A stretch of 36,984 nucleotides of DNA. Source: Streptomyces mexicanus. GTDB taxonomy: Bacteria; Actinomycetota; Actinomycetes; Streptomycetales; Streptomycetaceae. The position numbers were made by a program, and so were the translations under genes. Positions 7,997 to 15,319 of this stretch are shown here, one piece after another (position 1 is the stretch's first letter; each line of letters starts with the position of its first letter). The notes beneath the pieces were generated by a model. It saw nothing but the letters and a program-made list of their open reading frames with translations, was not told the DNA's origin and did no database searches. The DNA is taken from the NCBI RefSeq assembly GCF_902506575.1, contig NZ_LR732544.1, positions 3,112,235-3,149,218 of the forward strand, in the 5' to 3' direction.

Positions 7997-8416
7997 TCAG
8001 CTGCTGATCTGCTTGCGTTCGCCGCCGCCGGTGATCTGGATCTTGCGCGGCTTGGCCTGCTCGGCCACCGGGATGCGCAGCGTGAGGACGCCGGCGTCGT
8101 ACGAGGCGTCGATGCGTTCGGTGTCCAGTGTCTCGCCGAGGAACAGCTGGCGGGTGAAGGTGCCCGTGGGGCGTTCCGCGACGATCATCTCCGCGCCCTC
8201 GGGGGCGGGGGACGTGCGCTCGGCGCGGACGTTCAGCACGTTGCGCTCGACGTCGAGGTCGATGGTCTCCGGGTCGACCCCGGGCAGGTCGAAGTGGACG
8301 ACGAACTCGTCACCCGACCGGTAGGCGTCCATCCCCATCGCTCCGGGGCGGGTCGGGCCGAAGACCTGCTGCGTGAGGCGGTCGAGCTCACGGAACGGGT
8401 CGGAGCGCATGAGCAT
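7997..8416 (-). CDS. hsp18: Hsp20 / alpha-crystallin small heat-shock protein
   Basis: A 139-residue small heat-shock protein: short N-terminal arm [20 protein letters not shown], alpha-crystallin domain from [20 protein letters not shown] through [12 protein letters not shown], and [20 protein letters not shown] containing the signature GVLTLxIP. It holds unfolding proteins in an ATP-independent way in the cytosol. It resembles Streptomyces Hsp18. ATG 8416 is chosen, with AGGAG 9 nt upstream; a GTG directly before it is also possible. Upstream is a strong vegetative promoter overlapped by a HAIR-like inverted repeat, so heat-shock repression is expected. Confidence 0.93.
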   Translation of the reverse strand: MLMRSDPFRELDRLTQQVFGPTRPGAMGMDAYRSGDEFVVHFDLPGVDPETIDLDVERNVLNVRAERTSPAPEGAEMIVAERPTGTFTRQLFLGETLDTERIDASYDAGVLTLRIPVAEQAKPRKIQITGGGERKQISS

Positions 8417-8466
8417 CACAGGTCACTCCTTTCATGAGGCGCTCTGTGCGATGCCCTACGACTGTT

Positions 8467-8508
8467 TATATAGCTCGAAGGATGAAACTTGACAAGCCCC
8501 GACTCAGG
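8467..8508 (-). promoter_or_regulatory. hsp20 promoter with HAIR-like (HspR) operator
   Basis: Read on the minus strand, TTGTCA (8495-8490) and TATATA (8472-8467) are separated by exactly 17 nt. On the plus strand CTTGACA-N7-ACTCAGG (8488-8508) matches the HspR-binding HAIR consensus CTTGAGT-N7-ACTCAAG at 11 of 14 positions with the exact spacer, and it covers the -35 box. The predicted start is near 8460, giving a leader of about 44 nt. Confidence 0.65.
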
Positions 8509-8582
8509 TTTCGCCTCGGGTGTGTTCCGGTGGCCAGAAGGGCCGTTCGTTCGCTGGTCAGGCGGGCCGTGTCGGATACGGC

Positions 8583-8613
8583 CGTGGCCCGGCTCTTCGC
8601 GAGCCGGGCCACG
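8583..8613. terminator. Strong hairpin terminator after the AhpD-like gene
   Basis: CGTGGCCCGGCTC pairs perfectly with GAGCCGGGCCACG (13 bp) around TTCGC. It lies 75 nt beyond the stop of the minus-strand carboxymuconolactone-decarboxylase-family gene. Confidence 0.75.
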
Positions 8614-8688
8614 CGGGGCGGAGACGGCAGGGGGTGGGCCGCGGGTCGGGCAGGGGGGCAGGGACGGCAGCGGCCGGGACAGCAGGGG

Positions 8689-9162
8689 TCAGGAGAACAT
8701 CCCCGGCTGGTAGTCGCCGGCCGGGGTCCGGACGAGGACGTTGAGGCGGTTGTAGGCGTTGATGAGGGCGATCAGGCTCACCAGCGCGGCCAGCTGATCC
8801 TCGTCGTAGTGCTTGGCGGCGTTCTCCCACACCTCGTCGCTGACCCCGCCCGCGGCGTCGGCGATGCGCGTGCCCTCCTCGGCCAGCTCCAGCGCGGCGC
8901 GCTCCGCCTCGGTGAAGACCTTCGCCTCCCGCCAGGCGGCGATCAGGTTCAGGCGCACGGCCGTCTCGCCTGCCGCCGCGGCGTCCTTGGTGTGCATGTC
9001 GGTGCAGAAGCCGCAGCCGTTGATCTGGCTGGCGCGGATCTTCACCAGCTCCTGGGTCGAGGCGGGCAGGCCCGAGTCCGCCAGGACCTTGCCGGCGGCG
9101 TTGATGCGCCGCAGGAACTGGTTCGCGAGGTCGTTGCCGAAGAGGTTGAGACGCGGTTCCAT
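8689..9162 (-). CDS. Carboxymuconolactone decarboxylase (AhpD-like) family protein
   Basis: A 157-residue all-helical protein with the AhpD-type redox motif: SQINGCGFCTDMHTKDA gives C50-G-F-C53 and H57. This CxxC-x3-H arrangement is that of peroxidatic CMD proteins, not of gamma-carboxymuconolactone decarboxylase itself. The likely role is alkylhydroperoxidase or thiol redox activity in the cytosol. AGGAG lies 6 nt before the ATG at 9162. The frame stays open for a further 71 codons upstream through a Pro/Gln-rich repeat, but the good ribosome site argues for 9162. The hsp20 gene downstream on the same strand hints at a stress cluster. Confidence 0.88.
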   Translation of the reverse strand: MEPRLNLFGNDLANQFLRRINAAGKVLADSGLPASTQELVKIRASQINGCGFCTDMHTKDAAAAGETAVRLNLIAAWREAKVFTEAERAALELAEEGTRIADAAGGVSDEVWENAAKHYDEDQLAALVSLIALINAYNRLNVLVRTPAGDYQPGMFS

Positions 9163-9180
9163 CGAGGGCTCCTGTTCGGG

Positions 9181-9290
9181 TGTCGCCTGCGGTCCCGCCT
9201 GCGCGTCCGCTTGTGGTGGCGCCTGCGGCTTCGGCTGCGGCCTCGGCTGCGGCTGCGGCTGCGGTGTCGTCTGCGGTTCCGCTTGCGTTT
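9181..9290. repeat. Degenerate GGCTGC hexamer repeat
   Basis: Imperfect 6-bp units (GGCTGC, GGCTTC, GGCCTC, GTCTGC) repeat across about 110 bp just upstream of the AhpD-like start. In the minus-strand frame they would read as alternating Pro-Gln. Confidence 0.65.
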
Positions 9291-9436
9291 TTTCGGTTCG
9301 GTTCGCGCTGCCGTTGTGGCCTCGCACCCGTACGACGGAGCCGGGCGGCGAAGTGTGACGGGCCCGCACGGGCAAGCCGGTGTGATGTACGTCTCATTGT
9401 GCGCGGGTGGGTGAGGCAGTGCCCGTGGGGTGCGCG

Positions 9437-9464
9437 TTCGACCGTCGGACGTGCGCGTTAGCCT
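9437..9464 (+). promoter_or_regulatory. Promoter of the small membrane-protein gene
   Basis: TTCGAC (9437-9442) and TAGCCT (9459-9464) are spaced by 16 nt and lie 36 nt before the ATG at 9501. Confidence 0.45.
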
Positions 9465-9500
9465 CAGCCTGTTCGACTCTGCGGAAGCCGGGAGGCAGTG

Positions 9501-9818
9501 ATGGCGCAGGTTCTGGCGAAGGTTCCGACGGCGGCGGTCGCCGCGAGCGGGCTCGTCGGTGGGTACGGCGTGGCGCGCTGGACGAAGAAGCGGCAGCTGG
9601 GCGGGGCCGTGCTGGCCGTCGCCGGGGCCGCGGCCGCCCAGCAGTGGCGGAAGCAGGCGGGCGGCAAGGCGGCCGGGGCGCTCACCGCCGCGTACGTCGC
9701 CGCGTTCGCCGGATCGCATCCGCTGGCCAAGAAGGTGGGCGCCTGGCCGTCGGTGTTCGGGGTCGCGGGCGCGGTCGCCCTGGCCTCCTGGGCCGTCGCC
9801 GACCGCCGCGGCGCCTGA
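9501..9818 (+). CDS. Conserved-type small membrane protein, unknown function
   Basis: A 105-residue Ala/Gly-rich protein with no recognised domain. Hydrophobic stretches occur at about residues 10-25 (TAAVAASGLVGGYGVA), 35-47 (GGAVLAVAGAAAA), 58-70 (ALTAAYVAAFAG) and 84-99 (SVFGVAGAVALASWAV), separated by basic patches (RWTKKRQ, QQWRKQ, HPLAKK). This suggests three or four short membrane segments or a glycine-zipper protein. GGGAGG lies 5 nt before ATG 9501; a GTG one codon earlier is too close to it. It is transcribed alone from its own promoter. Confidence 0.7.
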   Translation: MAQVLAKVPTAAVAASGLVGGYGVARWTKKRQLGGAVLAVAGAAAAQQWRKQAGGKAAGALTAAYVAAFAGSHPLAKKVGAWPSVFGVAGAVALASWAVADRRGA

Positions 9819-9960
9819 CGAGCGTCTGACGGGCGCACTGGCGGGTGCCTGACGGGCGCCTACGGCTGCCTGCGGGTGCCTGACGGGCGTCTGCGGGCGC
9901 CTGGCAGGCACCTGGCGAGCGTCCGACGGACATCCGACAGGCGTCCGACGGGTGCTTGAC
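9812..9960. repeat. Decayed tandem array of about 11-bp units
   Basis: About 13 imperfect copies of a 10-12 bp unit with consensus near YGYCTGACGGG fill the region from the stop of the small membrane-protein gene towards the next MFS gene. No frame in it looks coding. Confidence 0.7.
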
Positions 9961-10008
9961 CACCGATGCGGCAGCAGACGACCCCCGCGACACCGACCGC
10001 CGCCCCCC

Positions 10009-11526
10009 TCACGCCGGGCTCGACGAGGGCGGCGGTGACGGCGGGGATGGTGGCGACGCCTGCCCTGCCTTCTTCGTCACCGCCGTCAGCGGCTTGGCGA
10101 TGTCCTCCAGGGAGCGGCGTTCGGCCTTGACCGCGAGGAAGGCGGCGACCAGGCCGGCCGCGCACATCAGCGCGGCGCCGATGGAGAAGGCGAGCACCGT
10201 GTCGCCGACCTTGCCCGTTCCGGTGAGGTCGGCGAAGAGCATCGGGCCGCTGATGCCGCCGGCCGCCGTGCCGAGGGCGTAGAAGAAGGCGATGGACATC
10301 GCCCTGGTCTCCATCGGGAAGATCTCGGAGACGGTCAGGTAGGCGCTGGAGGCGCCCGCCGAGGCGAAGAACAGCACCACGCACCAGCAGGCCGTCAGCG
10401 TGGTCGCGCTGAGCGAGCCGCGGCCGAACAGCCAGGCCGTGCCGAACAGCAGCAGGCCCGACAGCAGATACGTCGAGGAGATCATCACCCGGCGGCCGAC
10501 GGTGTCGAAGAGCCTGCCCAGCAGCAGCGGGCCGAGGAAGTTGCCGACCGCGATGACGGCGAAGTAGTAGCCGGTGTGGTCGGCGGGGATGTCGAAGAAC
10601 TTGGTCAGGATGGCGCCGAAGCCGAAGGTGATGGCGTTGTAGAGGAACGCCTGGCCGATGAAGAGGGCGAAGCCGAGCGTGGCCCGCTTGGGGTAGTCGG
10701 CGAAGACGGTGCGGCCGATCTCCAGGAAGGAGACGGTGCGGCGCTGGTGGATGGTGATCTCGCCGTGGGCGGGGGGCAGCGGCCCGTCCTGCTTCGACTC
10801 GATCTGGCGTTCGATCCCGGACACCACCTCCTCCGCCTCGCCGTCCCGGCCGTGGATCAGCAGCCAGCGCGGGCTCTCCGGGACGTGCCGGCGCACCAGC
10901 AGGATCACCAGCGCGAGGACGGCGCCGAGCGCGAACGTCAGCCGCCAGCCCACGTCGGCGGCGAGGAAGTCGGTGTTCAGCGCGAGGATCGACAGCAGCG
11001 AGCCGCCGACCGCGCCCAGCCAGAAGCTGCCGTTGATGATCAGGTCGACGCGGCCGCGATAGGCCGCGGGGATCAGTTCATCGATCGCGGAGTTGATGGC
11101 CGCGTACTCGCCGCCGATGCCGAAACCGGTCAGGAAGCGGAAGAGGAAGAACCACCACGACTGGAACGAGACGGCCGTCAGGGCCGTGGCCGCCAGATAC
11201 ACCGCCAAGGTGATCATGAACAGTTTCCTGCGGCCGAACCGGTCGGTCAGCCGCCCCCAGAACAGCGCGCCACTGCACGCGCCAGCGACATAGAGGGCCG
11301 CCGCCACACCCGTCACCTGGGAGGAGGTGATCGCCAGTCCGCTGCCGGGCTCGGACAGCCGGCCCGCGATGTTGCCGACGACCGTGACCTCCAGGCCGTC
11401 CAGGATCCACACCGTCCCCAGGCCGATGACGATGGTCCAGTGCCAGCGCGACCACGGGAGGCGGTCGAGTCTGGCGGGGATGTCGGTGGTCACGGTGCGG
11501 CCGGTCGCCGCGTCTGCGGTGGTCAT
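10009..11526 (-). CDS. MFS transporter (sugar/acid symporter type)
   Basis: A 505-residue 12-segment major facilitator with sugar-porter-like motifs: WGRLTDRFGRRKLFMI (loop 2-3), RFLTGFGIGGEYAAINSAI (segment 4), VPESPRWLLIHGR before a long central loop (about residues 215-265), and LFDTVGRRVMI (loop 8-9). The conserved acidic residue in segment 1 (WILDGLEVTVVG) is typical of acid or sugar H+ symporters. The substrate is not determinable. The cytoplasmic tail ends in a Pro/Ser repeat. GGAGGGAG precedes the ATG at 11526. The gene is monocistronic or co-transcribed with the DUF445 gene, whose stop lies 76 nt upstream. Confidence 0.9.
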   Translation of the reverse strand: MTTADAATGRTVTTDIPARLDRLPWSRWHWTIVIGLGTVWILDGLEVTVVGNIAGRLSEPGSGLAITSSQVTGVAAALYVAGACSGALFWGRLTDRFGRRKLFMITLAVYLAATALTAVSFQSWWFFLFRFLTGFGIGGEYAAINSAIDELIPAAYRGRVDLIINGSFWLGAVGGSLLSILALNTDFLAADVGWRLTFALGAVLALVILLVRRHVPESPRWLLIHGRDGEAEEVVSGIERQIESKQDGPLPPAHGEITIHQRRTVSFLEIGRTVFADYPKRATLGFALFIGQAFLYNAITFGFGAILTKFFDIPADHTGYYFAVIAVGNFLGPLLLGRLFDTVGRRVMISSTYLLSGLLLFGTAWLFGRGSLSATTLTACWCVVLFFASAGASSAYLTVSEIFPMETRAMSIAFFYALGTAAGGISGPMLFADLTGTGKVGDTVLAFSIGAALMCAAGLVAAFLAVKAERRSLEDIAKPLTAVTKKAGQASPPSPPSPPPSSSPA

Positions 11527-11602
11527 GGGCTCCCTCCTCATCGAGTGGAACGCCAGGACGGGTGCCCGGGATACGGCCCGGTCACGCACCGCAGCAGGCC
11601 GC

Positions 11603-12934
11603 CTACGCCCCCAGCACCCGCGTCACCGTGTAGATCAGCAGCCCCGCCAGGGAGCCGACCACCGTGCCGTTGATGCGGATGAACTGCAGGTCCCGGCCGA
11701 TGTGCGCCTCGATCTTGCGGGTGGTGTGCTCGGCGTCCCAGCCCGCCACCGTGTCGGTGATCAGGGAGGTGATCTCCTTGCGGTACGTCGTCACCACGTA
11801 CACCGCCGCGCCCTCCACCCAGCGGTCCACCTTGCCCTGCGCCTTGGGGTCCTCGGCCATCCGCGAGCCCAGGGACAGCAGGGAGGCCCGGACCCGCAGG
11901 CGCAGCTCGCTGCGCTCGTCCTCCGCCGCCGCGACGATCATGGACCGTACGGCGGTCCAGGCCGAGGCGATCAGGTCCTGCACCTCGCCGCGGCCCAGCA
12001 CCTCGCCCTTGAGGCGCTCGACCCGGGCCCGGGTGTCGCCGTCGGACTGCAGGTCGGAGGCGAAGTCGGTGAGGAAGCGGTCCAGGGCGCCGCGCGCGGG
12101 GTGGCTGGGCATGTCCCGCATCTCGGTGACGAAGCGCAGCAGCTCCTTGTAGACGCGCTCGCCGACCTTGCGGTCCACGAACTTCGGCGTCCAGCCCGGC
12201 GCCCCGCCCTGCACGGCGTCCATCACCGAGTCGCCGTGCAGCACCAGCCAGTCGTGCGCGCGGGAGACCACCAGGTCGACGACGCGCCGGTGACCGCCGT
12301 CGGCGACGATCTTCTCCAGCATCTTGCCGAGACCGGGCGCGATCTCCTGCGCGCCCGCCCGGCGCGTGATCGCCTCCCCGACCACCGCCTGCACGTCCGA
12401 GTCGCGCAGCACGGTCAACGCGCCGCGCAGCGCCGTGGCCAGCTCCGCGGTCACCCGGTCGGCGTGCTCCGGCCGGGCGAGCCAGGCCCCCAGCCGGCTG
12501 CCGATACCGACGGCGCGCAGCCGCTGGCGTACGACGTCCTCGGAGAGGAAGTTCTCGCCGACGAACTCCCCCAGCGAGACGCCCAGCTGATCCTTCTTGG
12601 TGGGGATGATCGCGGTGTGCGGGATGGGCAGGCCCAGCGGGTGGCGGAAGAGGGCGGTGACCGCGAACCAGTCGGCGAGGGCGCCGACCATGCCGGCCTC
12701 GGTGGCCGCGGCGACATAACCCGCCCAGGCGCCGGCGCCGGCGTGCTGGGCCACCTTGGCCAGGACGTAGACCACCGCCACGAACAGCAGCAGCGCGGTC
12801 GCCGTCAGTTTCATCCGGCGCACGCCACGGCGGCGCTGCTCGTCGGCCGGGCTGAAGACGGTCATGGCGCGGTGCGAGACGGCTGCCGCCGCCGCGTCCG
12901 GGCCGGCCTGCGGACTCGTCGTCGTTCGTTCCAT
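11603..12934 (-). CDS. DUF445 family membrane protein
   Basis: A 443-residue protein with an N-terminal anchor (LTATALLLFVAVVYVLAKV, about residues 40-60). The family hallmarks GALADWFAVTALFRHPLGLP and IPHTAIIPTKKDQLGVSLG come next, then a long helical DUF445 body, and a C-terminal membrane segment (VVGSLAGLLIYTVTRVLGA). Such proteins, related to the YheB/YjiN group, are membrane-anchored helical proteins of unknown role. ATG 12934 is chosen; a GTG three codons earlier and an ATG at 12865 are alternatives. The upstream region carries a perfect 16-bp tandem array that also keeps an open frame, but its repeat peptide looks non-functional. Confidence 0.85.
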   Translation of the reverse strand: MERTTTSPQAGPDAAAAAVSHRAMTVFSPADEQRRRGVRRMKLTATALLLFVAVVYVLAKVAQHAGAGAWAGYVAAATEAGMVGALADWFAVTALFRHPLGLPIPHTAIIPTKKDQLGVSLGEFVGENFLSEDVVRQRLRAVGIGSRLGAWLARPEHADRVTAELATALRGALTVLRDSDVQAVVGEAITRRAGAQEIAPGLGKMLEKIVADGGHRRVVDLVVSRAHDWLVLHGDSVMDAVQGGAPGWTPKFVDRKVGERVYKELLRFVTEMRDMPSHPARGALDRFLTDFASDLQSDGDTRARVERLKGEVLGRGEVQDLIASAWTAVRSMIVAAAEDERSELRLRVRASLLSLGSRMAEDPKAQGKVDRWVEGAAVYVVTTYRKEITSLITDTVAGWDAEHTTRKIEAHIGRDLQFIRINGTVVGSLAGLLIYTVTRVLGA

Positions 12935-12945
12935 CCACTCCACCC

Positions 12946-13025
12946 GTTCGGTGATCGCCCCGCTCGGTGATCGCGTCGTTCGGTGATCGCGCCGTTCGGT
13001 GATCGCCCTGCTCGGTGATCGCGTA
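12946..13025. repeat. Five 16-bp tandem repeats upstream of the DUF445 gene
   Basis: Five abutting 16-bp units start at 12946, 12962, 12978, 12994 and 13010. Each contains the invariant core TCGGTGATCGC; only the second base of the unit and its last three or four bases vary. The array ends 11 nt upstream of the chosen DUF445 ATG, so it lies in the promoter or leader. The 8-bp palindrome ACAATTGT (13038-13045) marks the likely promoter just beyond. Confidence 0.9.
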
Positions 13026-13090
13026 CACGTCCCGCACACAATTGTCCCTTGCTGACCGACTCCCGGGACGGGAGGGGAGTTCCCGGCACC

Positions 13091-13160
13091 GCCGGAAAAG
13101 GGGACGAAAAGGGTGCGAAGGGGGAGGAAACGAAAAGAAAGAGGAAGCGGAGGCTAGGAC
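13091..13160 (-). other. Pyrimidine-rich transcript tract downstream of the DUF1707 gene
   Basis: The plus strand is strongly purine-rich here (runs such as GGGGGAGGAAACGAAAAG), so the minus-strand RNA leaving the DUF1707 gene is C/U-rich and G-poor. This composition is typical of Rho-loading sites. No hairpin terminator was found for that gene. Confidence 0.4.
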
Positions 13161-13203
13161 GGGTGAGCGGGCACCAGCGCCGGAAGCGGCCCTGGTGACG
13201 GCG

Positions 13204-13986
13204 CTACCGGTCCTCCCAGTGCTCCTCCCGCCGGAAGACCCGGTCCTGCCGGCGCTCCTCGCGGCGGGCGGCGTGCAGCTCGCGGCGCTGGGCCCGGCGC
13301 TCCAGCTTTTCCCGGCGGGCCTCCTCCTTCTGGCGCAGGCGTTCGGCCTTGGTCAGCTTGCGCTCGACGCCCACGCCGCCCCAGAAGGCGAACCCGGTGA
13401 CGACCACGCGCGGAGCACCCGGCTCCCCCGGTACGCCCTCCTCGCGGTGGTCGAAGCCGCCCATGATGCCGATGCCGCGCACGACCACCTCGACGCCGGG
13501 CGGCACGATCACCTCCACCCCGCCCATGATCGCGACGCAGTTGATCTCGACCTCGCCGTCGGCGAAGTTCGCCTCGCGCAGGTCGATCTCCCCGCCGCCC
13601 CAGAAGGCGAAGCAGGTGAACCGCTTGGGCACGGTCCAGGTGCCCTTGCGCTGGAAGCCGGACATGATGGCGACGGCCCACGACGAGGAGCCCTCGCCGC
13701 CGACGACGCGGCCGCCCCAACCGCCGCCCGGCACCGCTTCCTTGCGCAGGGACACGGCGGGGTCGGTTCCGGAGAACGTCCCGGGAGCCGTCGCGTGCCG
13801 CCCGGCCGGCAGGTCGCGCGTGAGCGGCGTCAACTCCCCGTACGTGCGCGCCTTGTAGGCGGCCTCCAGCCGCTCCTCGAACTCCTCCATGTCCAGACGC
13901 CCCTCGGCCAGGGCGTCCCGCAGGACCTCGGCGACTCGTTCGCGGTCGGCGTCGGACGCACGCAGTTCCGGGGCTTCGTCGGTCAT
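13204..13986 (-). CDS. DUF1707 protein with LiaF-like beta-repeat domain
   Basis: 260 residues. The N-terminal DUF1707 helix-rich domain (ELRASDADRERVAEVLRDAL to DMEEFEERLEAAYKARTYGEL, about 7-55) is followed by a linker. Repeated strands alternate FAFWGGG/AIMGGVEV/GIMGGFD/FAFWGGVGV (about 105-205), resembling the LiaF/DUF2154 beta-roll of envelope-stress proteins. A highly charged Lys/Arg/Glu helix of about 50 residues ends the protein. There is no signal peptide or membrane segment, so it is probably cytosolic or peripheral. No ribosome site precedes the ATG; TACGCT ends 7 nt upstream, which fits a leaderless transcript. Confidence 0.85.
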   Translation of the reverse strand: MTDEAPELRASDADRERVAEVLRDALAEGRLDMEEFEERLEAAYKARTYGELTPLTRDLPAGRHATAPGTFSGTDPAVSLRKEAVPGGGWGGRVVGGEGSSSWAVAIMSGFQRKGTWTVPKRFTCFAFWGGGEIDLREANFADGEVEINCVAIMGGVEVIVPPGVEVVVRGIGIMGGFDHREEGVPGEPGAPRVVVTGFAFWGGVGVERKLTKAERLRQKEEARREKLERRAQRRELHAARREERRQDRVFRREEHWEDR

Positions 13987-14093
13987 GGGCAGCAGCGTAC
14001 GAGGTCGCCGCACGCAAGACGAGGTCGTCGACCGGAGGCCGGGGATCCACATCCGGGCCCCGCGCCCCCGACACTCCCCCGACACGGAAAGCT

Positions 14094-14190
14094 GCTTCCG
14101 GCCATGAGAAGCGGCTCCCGGCCTGGGGAGGCCGCTCCCGGACAGGTGAAGCTCCCGGCCCGGGGAGGCCGCTTCCGGCCCAGAGAGGCT
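14094..14190. repeat. 20-bp degenerate tandem repeat at the end of the ABC operon
   Basis: Units beginning GCTYCCGG start at 14094, 14114, 14134, 14151 and 14171 (spacing 20, 20, 17, 20). Several contain GGCC...GGCC partners that can fold, so the array may double as the terminator of the ABC transporter operon, whose last stop is at 14189-14191. Confidence 0.7.
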
Positions 14191-15295
14191 ACGAGGCCGT
14201 TCGTTCCGCCCCGCCGGTCGCGCCCTGCGCGTACATCCGGGCGATCACGGCCTCGATGTCCGGCTCCCGCACCGACAGGTCCACCAGCGGGCAGCGGTCC
14301 GCGATCCGGGCCACCAGCGGCGCCGCCGACTCGGCCGCCGGGAACGCCAGCCACTGCCGGGGCCCCTCGACGCGCACCACGCGCGCGGGCGGCACCTCGA
14401 TGGGCGGCAGCTCGCGCTCCAGGTCGACCACCAGGACGCGTTCGCTCCCGCCCGCCGCGTGCAGCCCGGCCAGCGCGCCGTCGTACATCAGGCGGCCGTG
14501 GTCGATGACCATCACCCGCGAGCACAGCTGCTCGATGTCCTGCAGGTCGTGGGTGGTCAGCAGCACGGTCGTACCGCGTTCGGCGTTCAGGTCCTTCAGG
14601 AACGCGCGGACCTTGGCCTTGCTGATCACGTCCAGGCCGATGGTGGGCTCGTCCAGGTAGAGGACGTCCGGGTCGTGCAGGAGGGCCGCCGCGATGTCGC
14701 CGCGCATGCGCTGGCCGAGCGACAACTGGCGTACCGGGACGTCCAGCAGGTCGGCCAGTTCGAGGAGTTCGACGCAGCGGTCGAGGTTCTCCCGGTAGCG
14801 GGCGTCGGGGATGCGGTACATGCGGTGCATCAGCCGGTAGGAGTCGATCAGCGGCAGGTCCCACCACAGGGTCGTCCGCTGCCCGAACACCACCCCGATG
14901 CGCTGTGCCAGGCGCGTCCGCTCGCGCGCGGGGTCGATGCCGGCCACCCGCAGCCGGCCGCCGCTCGGGGTGAGGATGCCGGTGAGCATCTTGATCGTCG
15001 TCGACTTGCCCGCGCCGTTGGGGCCGATGTAGCCGACCATCTCGCCGCGCGCCACGCGGAAGGAGATCCCGTCGACCGCCCGCACCTGCCGCCGCTCGCG
15101 CCTGAGGAACCCGGTCCGCTTGCGCACGTCGAAGACCTTCTCGACCCGGTCGAGTTCGATGAACCCCTCGCCCGGCTTCCGGTCCGGCGCCTCGCTCAGC
15201 CCCTCGCCGGGTCGCTCGCCCGGCCGCCCGGCCGACTCCTCGCCCGGCGCCACGCCCGTTCGCGGCTCTCCGCCCGGTCCGTCGTCCAGTTCCAT
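14189..15295 (-). CDS. ABC-2 type exporter ATP-binding protein (COG4586-like)
   Basis: A 368-residue cytosolic ATPase subunit. A Pro/Glu/Gly-rich head of about 40 residues precedes the nucleotide-binding domain. Walker A is GPNGAGKST, the Q-loop region is GVVFGQRTTLWWDLP, the signature is the variant LSLGQRMRG, Walker B is DVLYLDEPTIGLD, and the H-loop is LLTTHD. The W-W near the Q-loop and the C-terminal regulatory domain (DLERELPPIEVPPARVVRV) fit the COG4586 group. That group works with two ABC-2 permeases of COG4587 and COG3694, exactly the next two genes. The substrate is unknown. GGAGG abuts the ATG, so the start may be slightly different. Confidence 0.9.
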   Translation of the reverse strand: MELDDGPGGEPRTGVAPGEESAGRPGERPGEGLSEAPDRKPGEGFIELDRVEKVFDVRKRTGFLRRERRQVRAVDGISFRVARGEMVGYIGPNGAGKSTTIKMLTGILTPSGGRLRVAGIDPARERTRLAQRIGVVFGQRTTLWWDLPLIDSYRLMHRMYRIPDARYRENLDRCVELLELADLLDVPVRQLSLGQRMRGDIAAALLHDPDVLYLDEPTIGLDVISKAKVRAFLKDLNAERGTTVLLTTHDLQDIEQLCSRVMVIDHGRLMYDGALAGLHAAGGSERVLVVDLERELPPIEVPPARVVRVEGPRQWLAFPAAESAAPLVARIADRCPLVDLSVREPDIEAVIARMYAQGATGGAERTAS

Positions 15296-15319
15296 CCTCC
15301 GCGTCCCTTCCGCGTCCGT

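Larger units (their letters stand above)
9163..9500. other. Intergenic region between divergent genes
   Basis: This 338-bp stretch holds no convincing gene. Its left third is a GGCTGC-type repeat and its right part carries the promoter of the small membrane-protein gene. The minus-strand open frame across it encodes only low-complexity P/Q-rich sequence in continuity with the AhpD-like gene. Confidence 0.6.

Noticed and set aside
12946..13025. Possible CRISPR array
   Set aside because: The 16-bp units abut without spacers and no cas genes are present.
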